From G963665545 sp963665545 (GTDB lineage Bacteria > Pseudomonadota > Gammaproteobacteria > Xanthomonadales > SZUA-36), in the NCBI GenBank assembly GCA_963665545.2, contig CAXXKZ010000002.1, positions 1-64,000 of the forward strand: a stretch of DNA of 64,000 nt, written 5' to 3'. Positions 26,290-34,751 of the stretch are shown here, in pieces (positions within the stretch are counted from its first letter, which is position 1; each line of letters begins with the position of its first letter). The notes beneath the pieces are model-generated. The model was given only the letters and a program-made list of their open reading frames with translations, was not told the origin of the DNA and did not search any database. Both the position numbers and the translations under genes were made by a program.

Positions 26290-28203
26290 ATGTTATTGAA
26301 ACGCATCGTTGCGGCGTGCAAGGGCCGCATGACATTTCTCACTGCAATGCTGGGCCTGGTGCTGGTCGTGACTTCGTTCCCGCTACAGGCCCAACGTACT
26401 CAAAAGCCCGTATTGCACGGCAAGCACTGGGTGGCCATTACCGGCAAACCACTGGCGGCCACCGCAGGCGGCATGATCTTCACCAAAGGTGGCAATGCGG
26501 TGGATGCCGCCTGTGCAATGCTGGCTGCAACCTCAACGATGTGGGACGTGCTCAGTTGGGGTGGCGAAACCCAGGCGATCATCTACAACCCGCATAGCGG
26601 GGAAGTGAAAGGCATCAATGCCCTGGGTGTTGCGCCAACCGGGGCCACGGTCGATTTCTTTAAAGACCAGGGAATGATTTACCCACCAGAATTCGGGCCG
26701 CAGGCCGCTGTCACGCCGGGCACCCCGGGTGGATTGCTGGTGATGCTGGCTGAATTTGGCAGCATGAGTCTTGCCCAGGTGCTGATGCCCGCCATGCAAA
26801 TGGCGGAGGGATATCCCATTGAAGCTTCGACGTCGGAATTCATTGAAACGCGCAAGGACCTGATTTCACAGTGGCCCTATTCGAGTAAGGTTCTGCTGCC
26901 CCATCTCAAGCAAGACGGTTCGCAGGAACGTGCAGCCCCTTATCCGGGGGAATTGCTGCGCCAGCCCGACCTGTTGCAGACCCTGGAGAAGCTGGTCGAA
27001 GCAGAAAGCAAAGCCCTGGCTGACGGAAAAGACCGCAAGGCGGCAATTTATGCGGCCTATGATCGCTTCTACCGCGGTGATATCGCCGAGGAGTTTGTGC
27101 GCGGCTCAAGCGAGCACGGTGGTCTGATTACCATGGATGACCTCGATCGCTGGCAGGTGCACATCGAGGACACGGTAAAGATCGACTATAAGGGCATCGA
27201 AGTGCACAAGCTAACGCACTGGGTGCAGGGTCCGGTGATGCTGCAGGCGCTGAATGTGCTCGAGGAGATCGACGTAAAGGCCCTGGGCTACAACAGCGCA
27301 AACTATATCCACGCCTTGTATCAGGTCATGAATCTTTCATTTGCGGACCGTGATTTTTACTATGGCGACCCCTATACGCCGCCGGTCGAGCCCATCGAGG
27401 GGCTGCTTTCAAAGGACTATGCCCTCCACCGGCTCGCCACGATCGATTGGCAACGCAACGACCCGGAGGCTCATCCTGGAGATCCCTATCCATTCCAGGG
27501 GGGCAAGAATCCGTATCTTGACCTGCTGGAACAATGGACGCCGGTGCCTCTCCAGGCCGATTTTGAAGGCGAGGAGGGTTTTCAGCAGGCCCAGCTGATG
27601 AGTCACGATGAAGGCTTTTATGCCGGCACCACGTCAATACAGGCGGCAGACGCGGAAGGCTGGGTGGTGTCGATCACGCCCAGCGGTGGCTGGCTTCCGG
27701 CGTTCATCGCCGGCAGAACCGGAATTGGGATGAGCCAGCGCATGCAGAGCTTCGTACTCGATGAGCGCCTCAATCCCTACAACGTGTTGCACCCACGTCA
27801 AAGGCCCCGAGCCACATTGACGCCCGGCATGGCGCTCAAAGACGGCAAACCCTATTTGTCTTTCGCGGTGCAGGGCGGCGACACCCAAGACCAGAATTTG
27901 ATTCAATTCTTTCTGAATATGGTCGAGTTCGATATGGACATCCAACAGGCGGTGGAGGCGGCAAACATTGTAAGTTTCCAGATGCAAAGCTCATTCGGCG
28001 CCCACGTTTCCCAGCCAGGCCGTCTGGTTGTGCGCGATGACGTACCGGTGTGGGTGCGTGGCAAGCTAGCGGAAATGGGCTACCAGGTGGAAACTGCCGA
28101 GCGCACCTCGGGACCGATCACGGCGATATGGTTTGATCGCGAGCACGGCACTTTATGGGGTGGCGCCAGCAACTACGGCGATGACTACGGCGTGGCTTGG
28201 TAA
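26290..28203 (+). CDS. Gamma-glutamyltransferase family Ntn hydrolase, exported
   Basis: A protein of 637 residues with a signal region (residues 13-34, ending LQAQ). Large-subunit landmarks include GKPLAATAGGMIFTKGGNAVDA near the start. The autoprocessing site is most likely the Thr in FYAGTTSIQAADAEG (about residue 445), which would become the nucleophile of the small subunit. SGGWLPAF and GMSQRMQSF follow. GGT-like enzymes cleave gamma-glutamyl bonds such as glutathione or act as acylases. The substrate loop differs enough from classical GGT that I give only the family. It converges on the flavodoxin gene with 14 bases between them. Confidence 0.85.
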   Translation: MLLKRIVAACKGRMTFLTAMLGLVLVVTSFPLQAQRTQKPVLHGKHWVAITGKPLAATAGGMIFTKGGNAVDAACAMLAATSTMWDVLSWGGETQAIIYNPHSGEVKGINALGVAPTGATVDFFKDQGMIYPPEFGPQAAVTPGTPGGLLVMLAEFGSMSLAQVLMPAMQMAEGYPIEASTSEFIETRKDLISQWPYSSKVLLPHLKQDGSQERAAPYPGELLRQPDLLQTLEKLVEAESKALADGKDRKAAIYAAYDRFYRGDIAEEFVRGSSEHGGLITMDDLDRWQVHIEDTVKIDYKGIEVHKLTHWVQGPVMLQALNVLEEIDVKALGYNSANYIHALYQVMNLSFADRDFYYGDPYTPPVEPIEGLLSKDYALHRLATIDWQRNDPEAHPGDPYPFQGGKNPYLDLLEQWTPVPLQADFEGEEGFQQAQLMSHDEGFYAGTTSIQAADAEGWVVSITPSGGWLPAFIAGRTGIGMSQRMQSFVLDERLNPYNVLHPRQRPRATLTPGMALKDGKPYLSFAVQGGDTQDQNLIQFFLNMVEFDMDIQQAVEAANIVSFQMQSSFGAHVSQPGRLVVRDDVPVWVRGKLAEMGYQVETAERTSGPITAIWFDREHGTLWGGASNYGDDYGVAW

Positions 28204-28217
28204 CCGGTTCAGAGCGC

Positions 28218-28679
28218 CTAAAAAATACCCGCTTCAAGTCCCGCAGCCATCGTCATGCCCAGCTCTTCGGCCTGGTTTTCGCAGGTGCCTGTATAGGGCC
28301 CGCGGCATATCAGAGGTTTCTGCACCGCTTTCCACGCCAGCCCGGAAATGATGCGCTCTACGCTGGAAACAGCGCCCAGCCCATCGTTGCCGGCCTTGAC
28401 AAACAGGCAGTAAGGTAGGCCGCCGGTCTTCTCCAGGCAGGGGTAATAGATGCGTTCGAGAAAGTCCTTCAGGGCACCGCTCATGTAGCCAAAATTTTCG
28501 GTGGTGCCGAGGATTACGGCATCAACGGACAAGACGTCATCGGCGCCCGCTTCGGGCGGTCGGAGCTGCCGGACCGTGACACCGATGATTGCGTCGTGGC
28601 AAGCGCCGCGCACGACCGCACGCGTCATGGCCTGGGTGTTGTCCGAGGGTGTATGAGAAATGATCAGAAGCTGCGGCAT
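28218..28679 (-). CDS. Flavodoxin-like / NAD(P)H-dependent FMN oxidoreductase
   Basis: The 153-residue protein starts LLIISHTPSDNTQAM, the phosphate-binding loop of the flavodoxin fold, and has GTTENFGYMSGALKDFLERIYYP, which resembles the FMN isoalloxazine loop of flavodoxin_2 or FMN_red proteins. The size fits. The partner reductase and the physiological acceptor are unknown. It is a single gene between the GGT homologue and bactofilin. Confidence 0.82.
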   Translation of the reverse strand: MPQLLIISHTPSDNTQAMTRAVVRGACHDAIIGVTVRQLRPPEAGADDVLSVDAVILGTTENFGYMSGALKDFLERIYYPCLEKTGGLPYCLFVKAGNDGLGAVSSVERIISGLAWKAVQKPLICRGPYTGTCENQAEELGMTMAAGLEAGIF

Positions 28680-28839
28680 GGGAAATCCGGATAAGTACTG
28701 TCAAGACAGGATCTTGTTCAAAGAACCTGCGACCGACATTCATTAAATACCCGCAGGCCCCTAAATTCTAAGCTAAAGGTAGCCGTATTCGCTGCAAATT
28801 GGTAGTATATTTCCCCCCTGAGAGACTGAGGCGATAATT

Positions 28840-29403
28840 GTGGCAATGTTTGACAAGCACAAAAGCGATAGACAGGAAGGTCATCAATCGAATAGTCCAG
28901 AAAGTGCCAAGGATCGGGCGACAGGTGAAACGTCTGCATCGTTCAAGCCGGGTAAGACTGGAACGATTGGGCCTGGAATCACCATTATCGGTGACATAAG
29001 CGGTGATGAAAACCTGATCATTGAAGGCACCGTAGAAGGCCGGATTGACCTGGGAACCCATGAGGTCACCATTGGCAAAACCGGCCGATTGAAAGCCGAT
29101 GTAGTAGCAAAATCAGTACGTATTGATGGCAGCCTGGAAGGCGACATCATTGGCAATGACCGGGTGCTGATCAGCAGGAGAGGCACGGTCGAGGGCAACA
29201 TCGTTGCACCTCGTCTGATTTTGGAGGATGGCGCAATCTTCCGTGGCAGCGTGGAAATGACGCCGTCACCGCCGGAGAAAAAGGAGGCGCCTCGCAGCGT
29301 TCAAAAACCGCCTGTCGCCCCCTCTGAACCGCTGAAGACCACCAAGCCGGTTGCCGTAGATCATGGCAGGAAGGAAGCTGGCTTTGCCACCAAGGGTGGG
29401 TGA
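28840..29403 (+). CDS. Bactofilin (polymer-forming cytoskeletal protein)
   Basis: Length 187 residues. The central right-handed beta-helix has the repeated GDISGDENLIIEGTVEGRID pattern, then VRIDGSLEGDIIGNDRVLI and RRGTVEGNIVAPRLIL. Both termini are polar and low in complexity, the last 45 residues being Pro- and Lys-rich. Bactofilins assemble into nucleotide-free filaments at the membrane and scaffold cell-wall enzymes, stalks or DNA. Start: GTG at 28840 has GAGG about ten bases upstream; ATG at 28846 is an alternative. The next gene, on the same strand, starts 20 bases later. Confidence 0.93.
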   Translation: MAMFDKHKSDRQEGHQSNSPESAKDRATGETSASFKPGKTGTIGPGITIIGDISGDENLIIEGTVEGRIDLGTHEVTIGKTGRLKADVVAKSVRIDGSLEGDIIGNDRVLISRRGTVEGNIVAPRLILEDGAIFRGSVEMTPSPPEKKEAPRSVQKPPVAPSEPLKTTKPVAVDHGRKEAGFATKGG

Positions 29404-29423
29404 GGTGAGCCAACGAGACTTTT

Positions 29424-30056
29424 ATGCACGCGGCTCAAGGAGCCGTGGTTGACGCGGCGTTGCAAGCGGCAAGTCAGCCTGCGTTCAATCAGCCCAGCAA
29501 GCTATTCCCACAGTTGTTTCGCAACTGTGGGGAGGGCGAGCGAATCACTGTTTTGAATATCGGCAAAGCGACGCCCGGTACCGGTGACTATTTTTCCCAG
29601 TTTGCCTGCAAGGTCCATTTCAAGGATCTGTATTCCGATCCAGTGATGCGTTTGCTCGAGTCCAGTGACGAAGATCTTGACCTGAAGCTGGAATTTTCGG
29701 CCCTGTTTGATTTCGCTGCAGGGTCCAAATTCGATGTCTGCTTGTTCTGGGATTTCCTGAACTTCCTCAACGCCCCGGCGCTACGCGCATTCAGTGCGGC
29801 ATTGCGGCCCTACATCCATCACGGCACACGTTGTCACGGTTTCGGCGTGCACAATGTGGGGACCCGACTCAGAAACCAGCAATTCAGCATCGCGAGTGCT
29901 GATGGTTTTCATGTCCGGGACCGGCAGGAGCCGCCCCTGCGTTTTTATCCGCATGCGCAGACCGAGTTGTACGAATTGCTCGGTCACCTGGATATCGATC
30001 ACGGGATTTTGTTGCCCGACGGCAAAGTGGAATTTCTCCTCAAAACTGTTTTCTAG
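29424..30056 (+). CDS. Methyltransferase-like hypothetical protein next to bactofilin
   Basis: The 210-residue protein has a Rossmann-like start (ITVLNIGKATPGTGDYFSQF) followed by a second strand (KVHFKDLY) and FDVCLFWDFLNFLNAPALRAF, which resembles the motif-IV region of class I methyltransferases. A strict GxGxG loop is missing, so SAM binding is uncertain. No signal peptide. Spacing suggests an operon with bactofilin; a role in modifying or positioning the filament is only a guess. It converges on the ABC permease. Confidence 0.6.
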   Translation: MHAAQGAVVDAALQAASQPAFNQPSKLFPQLFRNCGEGERITVLNIGKATPGTGDYFSQFACKVHFKDLYSDPVMRLLESSDEDLDLKLEFSALFDFAAGSKFDVCLFWDFLNFLNAPALRAFSAALRPYIHHGTRCHGFGVHNVGTRLRNQQFSIASADGFHVRDRQEPPLRFYPHAQTELYELLGHLDIDHGILLPDGKVEFLLKTVF

Positions 30057-30068
30057 CAGTCTGTCGGA
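30053..30068 (+). repeat. 16-base sequence CTAGCAGTCTGTCGGA shared with 51557-51572
   Basis: The same 16 bases occur at both places, each at the edge of a coding gene's 3' end (the methyltransferase-like gene here, the outer-membrane protein gene there). The sequences on both sides then diverge. It may be the end of a dispersed element. Confidence 0.5.
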
Positions 30069-30074
30069 GACGAT

Positions 30075-31262
30075 TTACAATCCTCTCAACGCGGTTGCAA
30101 TGGGTTGACGCGATGCCCGGATGGCGGGAAACAGTCCGCCAATCAACCCGATGACCATCGCGATTACAACGCCCTGAACCAGCAAGCCCGGAGATTCGTC
30201 AAAGGCGAAGGTTACCTGGCTAAAACTGGCCCAGTTCATGGTCGCCGCACGCATGCCATCGAAAGCCAGCCAGGCAATGCCCGCCCCAATGGCCCTACCC
30301 ACAAGCGCCAGTAATAATGACTCGGTGAGAATGGATATCACAACCGGCCCGGAGCGGAAAGCCAATGCCCGCAACGTGGCGATCTCCTTGGTTCGGGCAG
30401 ATACTGCGGTATACATCGTGTTCAGCGCGCCGAAAATGGCCCCGAAACCCATGACAATTGCAACAAATGTGCCCAGGTCGGTAATGATGTTGTAGAGCAA
30501 CTCAGATTGGCCGGAATAGTAAGCCTGTTCCGTTTGGATTTTGATATTGAGCCGTGGATCAGATGTTAAAGCATCTTTGAACTGTTGAAACGCATCAGGA
30601 GATTCAAGTTTGGCAAACACCGATTGATAGGAGTTGCCACGTTGATAGGCCTGCTGCAGCACGGCCGCGTCTACCCATATCTCAGACTCTGCCAGGCCGC
30701 CCCCGGCTTCGAACACGCCCACAACCGGCCACGACTGTGATCCGACTTCGAAACTGGAGCCGAGGTCCAGACCAGAGAATTCGATTTGCGCACCTTTGCC
30801 GACGATGACTTCGTTCAGACCCCACTGAAACATCCGGCCTTCAGAGATTTCGAATTTGTCGCGCACCTCGAATGCGGCCCATTCCACACCTCGCAGGGGC
30901 ACGTTGGCGTCCGTCCCGGTTGAGCGTTTGGGACGGTCGATGATCACGAACAGCTCCGCAGAAGACAACTGCCCCCTGTCATTTCGCGCCACCCCTGGGG
31001 CTTCAGCGATGATTTTGGTCGCCTCGCCGTCAAACACACTGCTCATTTCGTTGGCCGAACCACTTCGCAGCACAACGACATTGTCCGGTGCAGCAGAGTT
31101 CTCCATCGTGCGCAGAATGCCCTGGGCGATTGAAAGAACGCCGATCATCACGGCCACCACGCCCGCAATGCCGACAACAGCGGTGACTGATGAGCCGAGC
31201 CGTTGGGGCAGGCTGAGCAGGCTGAATTTTGCGACCGCAATAATTTGCGCCAACCAGGCCAT
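30075..31262 (-). CDS. MacB/FtsX-type ABC permease (second permease of an efflux operon)
   Basis: A 395-residue protein: an N-terminal helix (TAVVGIAGVVAVMIGVLSIA), a large extracytoplasmic MacB-like domain (about 60-270) and three C-terminal helices with TKEIATLRALAFR, the coupling-helix region, and AIRASRQPIATALRG at the end. I chose the ATG at 31262, five bases beyond the stop of the preceding permease frame; the open frame runs further upstream but overlaps that gene. It belongs to the four-gene set adaptor, ATPase, permease 1, permease 2. The substrate could be a lipopeptide, antibiotic or lipoprotein. Confidence 0.85.
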   Translation of the reverse strand: MAWLAQIIAVAKFSLLSLPQRLGSSVTAVVGIAGVVAVMIGVLSIAQGILRTMENSAAPDNVVVLRSGSANEMSSVFDGEATKIIAEAPGVARNDRGQLSSAELFVIIDRPKRSTGTDANVPLRGVEWAAFEVRDKFEISEGRMFQWGLNEVIVGKGAQIEFSGLDLGSSFEVGSQSWPVVGVFEAGGGLAESEIWVDAAVLQQAYQRGNSYQSVFAKLESPDAFQQFKDALTSDPRLNIKIQTEQAYYSGQSELLYNIITDLGTFVAIVMGFGAIFGALNTMYTAVSARTKEIATLRALAFRSGPVVISILTESLLLALVGRAIGAGIAWLAFDGMRAATMNWASFSQVTFAFDESPGLLVQGVVIAMVIGLIGGLFPAIRASRQPIATALRGL

Positions 31263-31264
31263 TG

Positions 31265-32419
31265 CTATCGCCTCAGCGCGTCCGCAATCTGCAAGCGTAG
31301 CGCTTGCATACCGGGGACGATACCGGCGATCAGGGCCGTGGCAGCAATCAACACAATGCCGATGACGAATCTTTGAATCGGTATATAGAATGAGCTCATC
31401 GATCCTCCGGTCGGATCGCCGAGGGATACCATGAACCACGCCAGTGCGAGTCCAAATATTCCTCCGATAAAGGCCAGCAGAAACTATTCGCCCAGCACCA
31501 GTCCCAGCACCCCCCGATCAGTGAATCCGATGGCTTTGAGCACCGCCAATTCGCTGGTTCTTTCCCGAACGGTGTAGGCCATTGTGTTTCCGGCTACCAG
31601 CAGAATCGTGAAGAATACCGCAGAAATTATACTGGTCATGATCAGGCCAATATTGCCGACCTGGTTGGCAAAGCCTTGAACCATCGCCCCTTCCGGTTCC
31701 GCCTTGGTTTCGGCGGGTGAGTTGGCAAATTCAGCATCGATCGCCGCAGCGACCTGGGTTGACAGGTCCGGATCTTCCACCCGGACGTTGTACCAGCTAA
31801 CAAGGCCTGAAACTTCTTCGGCGCGGGACTCGTCGAAGAAGTCGTATCGCAGGAAGAATTGGCCTGTATCGGTGTTCTTTTCAGCGCCATCGTATGTGCC
31901 CACAATATCGAATTTCCAGGTCTCGGCGCCGTCCTTCCTGGGCCAGATGGTCACATTGAGCGGGATGCGATCACCCACTTCCCAGTCGAATCGGGCCGCC
32001 AGCTTGCTGCCAACGATCGCGCCATTACGCGTGTCCAGCCAAGCCTGTTTTTCTTCTTCATCCAGCAGGTATTCCGGATAGATGTCGAGAAAATCATTGG
32101 GTACCACCGCCATGCTGGCGAAAAAGTTGGATGGCTTCTGATAAACGCCACCGAACCAACTTCCGTGCGCCACGGCATCCACGCCAGGAATCCGCTCAAT
32201 TCGCGCTTGATAGCTCTGCGGCAGCAGCTGCAGCATGGAGACCTTGTGGCGCACCGAAAGCCGATCCATGCCCGCCAGTTGCACGCCAAGGCTCATCCCT
32301 GTTGTGATGGCCGAAAGGTAACCAAAAAGCAGAAAGGCCACGGTTATGGATAAAATTGTCAGAATGGTGCGCATTTTCTTGCGCATCAGGTTACTCCACA
32401 CCAGGTACAGGTATTTCAT
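31265..32419 (-). pseudogene. MacB/FtsX-type ABC permease interrupted by an in-frame TAG
   Basis: The frame from the ATG at 32419 encodes an N-terminal helix (TILTILSITVAFLLFGYLSA), a periplasmic domain and the coupling region ERTSELAVLKAIGFTDR. It then meets TAG at 31484-31486 (VLGE-stop-FLLAFIGGIFGLALAW). The same frame continues with two more helices and a proper end (LRLQIADALRR) to the TAG at 31265-31267. Relatives usually have Ser here (GESLLLAF), so TCG to TAG would explain it. The product without readthrough lacks the last two helices. Confidence 0.85.
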
Positions 32420-33056
32420 TCTGGTGCCTCTGTGGTCAGCTGCCCCTTGTTCAGGTACAGGATTCTGGAAGCGCGCTCTGCGGCATGACTGTCATGAGTG
32501 ACCATGATGATGGTTTTGCCCTGTTCGGTGTTAAGCGCCTGAAGCAAGTCAAGAACCTCATCGCCGGCCTTTTTGTCCAGGTCGCCCGTGGGCTCATCAC
32601 ATAGCAACAGGGTCGGATCAGTGACGATGGCGCGTGCAATACCCACGCGTTGCTGCTCGCCGCCTGACAACTGCCTGGGATAATGTCGCGTTCGGTGCGA
32701 GAGTCCAACAATTTCGAGTGCGGTGGCGGCATGAGCTTTTCGCTGTGACTTCGAGAGTTTGGTCAGCAGCAGCGGAAGTTCGACGTTCTTCTGTGCGGTC
32801 AACACCGGCATCAGATTATAAAATTGAAACACCAGGCCGATATGGCGTGCCCGCCAGGCGGCGAGGGGCCGCCCGAAGAGCTTTCCGATGGAATGACCAG
32901 CGACCTCAACGGTGCCCTGGCTGGGGTGGTCCAGGCCGCCAATCAGGTTCAGCAAGGTTGACTTGCCGGATCCGGACGGGCCCATCAGGGCGAGAAATTC
33001 GCCTTCGGGGATATTCAGGTCGAGACCACCCAATACGTGAATCTCTTCGGAACCGC
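32416..33056 (-). pseudogene. MacB/LolD-type ABC ATPase, 5' end deleted
   Basis: Walker A (GPSGSGKST), signature (LSGGEQQRV), Walker B (LLLCDEPTGDLD) and the switch histidine (VTHD) are intact, and the C-terminus overlaps the permease start (ATGA). The normal first 15-20 residues with their start codon are missing: coding sequence begins directly with RGSEEIHVLGGLDL at about 33056, abutting adaptor sequence in another frame. Only a TTG at 33033 could start translation, which would cost most of the first strand. Confidence 0.82.
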
Positions 33057-33814
33057 GTGACGTCGATCTCGATTTCCAGCGAATCCATATCTACCAGGGT
33101 GCCAATGCCGGTGCGGGTAAAGCCGCCGCCGGCCGAGATGGGTGAAATCATTTCTCCCGGTTGTGCGTTTTTGGCGACCACCACACCGGCAAAGGGGGCG
33201 CGGATAATATTGTCATCAAGTTGCTGCTCGTATATTGCCAGGGTGCGCTTCGCAACCTCGATGTCTGCCTCACGCAGCTCCAGGCGAGCTGCAAGCGAAT
33301 CGGTCAACGCCCGGTTACGGTCCAGTTCCGCCTCGCTGGCGAGGCCCCGTTCAACCAGTTGGCTGGTTCGTTGGAAATTGAGCTCTGCCTCCGTCAGCAG
33401 GGCCTGGGTTTCCTTCTTGGCCGTCCTGACCGCGCTTAGTTGCGCTTCTGCCAGTGCATGACTTGCTCTGACGTTGCTGTCATCGAGGCGCGCGAGCACC
33501 TGGTTCTTTTCAACCCGCATGCCTTCTTCAATCATGACTTCCATGACTTTGCCGGTGACTTTGGATGACACGGTGACCTTGCACCGGGCCGTGACGTAGC
33601 CCGATGCATTGAGTACGGTACTGGCAACGTCGCTGCGAAGCTCACGCACAGTTGCCGTTGTTATTTCGACGGCGGGGTCGGGCCAGAACCAATAGCCGCC
33701 CGCGGCGGCTCCGATCAACAGCGCAATCAGCACAATCCACAGCCCGGTCCGTCCGGCAGCCTCGTGCTCAGGATCACGCTCGATACGCAGTTGGTCGAGG
33801 TCGGGTTTGCTCAT
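32906..33814 (-). pseudogene. HlyD/MacA-type membrane-fusion adaptor, 3' end deleted
   Basis: Start ATG at 33814 (MSKPDLDQLR). One membrane anchor (WIVLIALLIGAAAGGYWFW) is followed by the lipoyl half (LNASGYVTARCKVTVSSKV), a coiled-coil hairpin (about 100-190) and the second lipoyl half (IIRAPFAGVVVAKNAQPGEMI). Recognisable protein ends at about residue 252 with MDSLEIEIDV (33058), where about 100 residues of beta-barrel should follow. The remaining out-of-frame tail to 32906 reads through ATPase sequence and is not protein-like. The operon promoter should lie in the 139-base gap shared with the divergent methyltransferase gene. Confidence 0.82.
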
Positions 33815-33953
33815 CCGGCACAGTGTCCGTGAGTCGCCTTTGGTCGTCAAGGCCTCGGCACGAGGACAGCAAAATAGGCCGGAAGGACTTGCCAACGAAT
33901 TGAAAAGAGGTGGATACTTGCGCGCTCTACTATTCTTTGTGCAGGAAAGGCAT

Positions 33954-34715
33954 ATGTATTACCAGAATTTACTACGAGTTGGGCTACTCTGGGCCGGCAT
34001 GGCGCAAGTCGCCGGCGCAGCCGATATTGAAGACAAGGTCAAGGCGGCGATGGCGGCTGAAGTCCGCACCGAAGCGGATACCGACAGGGACCGCAATCGC
34101 CGTCCCCTGGAAACACTGCAGTTTTTTGGGCTCAGCGATGACATGAAAGTCGTGGAACTGGTGCCCGGTGGTGGCTGGTACACCAAGATTCTTGCGCCGG
34201 TGCTGGCGGAAAACGGTGATTTCTACGTAGCGCTGGGCACGACTTATGTGGTGGATGGCGTATTGCAACAGAAGGGGTTCGAGCAGGTGCAAGTAGTCGC
34301 GACAGATGCAAAAATCTATCGCGAAGAGGGCGCCAAATTCTATACCATCGAGTTGGACTCGCTGGGCGTCGCGGATGCGGATATCGTTTTTACCTTCCGC
34401 AATTATCATAATTTCAGCGAAGCCGGCAGAATGGCGATGAATCGAGCCGTGTGGGACGCGCTCAAACCTGGTGGAACCTATGCGGTCGTCGATCACACTC
34501 GACGGCACATGGAATCGACCAATGACGAAAATCGCCGGCGGGTAGATCCTGTCCTGGCGATCAAGGAGATCCAGTCATCAGGCTTTGAATTGGTGGACTT
34601 TGCGAATCTACATTATCGGCCGGACGACGAATTGCGCTATGAAGTGGGCCGCAAGAGTGTGACTGGAAATACGGATCGCTTTACGCTGAAATTCAGCAAG
34701 GTGGGACGAGACTGA
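33954..34715 (+). CDS. Predicted exported methyltransferase (COG4798-like)
   Basis: The product is 253 residues, from the ATG at 33954 behind CAGGAAAGGCAT. A signal peptide (residues 1-22, ending VAGAAD) is followed by the COG4798 pattern: RNRRPLETLQFFGL, VVELVPGGGWYTKIL (motif I), FTFRNYHNF and LKPGGTYAVVDHT, ending TDRFTLKF. Family members are annotated as predicted methyltransferases; export of such a fold is unusual, and the substrate is unknown. It is related to, but clearly different from, the gene at 18453-19226. Confidence 0.85.
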   Translation: MYYQNLLRVGLLWAGMAQVAGAADIEDKVKAAMAAEVRTEADTDRDRNRRPLETLQFFGLSDDMKVVELVPGGGWYTKILAPVLAENGDFYVALGTTYVVDGVLQQKGFEQVQVVATDAKIYREEGAKFYTIELDSLGVADADIVFTFRNYHNFSEAGRMAMNRAVWDALKPGGTYAVVDHTRRHMESTNDENRRRVDPVLAIKEIQSSGFELVDFANLHYRPDDELRYEVGRKSVTGNTDRFTLKFSKVGRD

Positions 34716-34751
34716 GTTACGGAATCGCGCATCGCCGGACACGCCCTGGGG

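Noticed and set aside
9307..31486. Genome-wide recoding of TAG as an amino acid
   Set aside because: TAG ends several intact genes (for example 7948-7950 and 26216-26218), so the internal TAG codons are better seen as local nonsense mutations.
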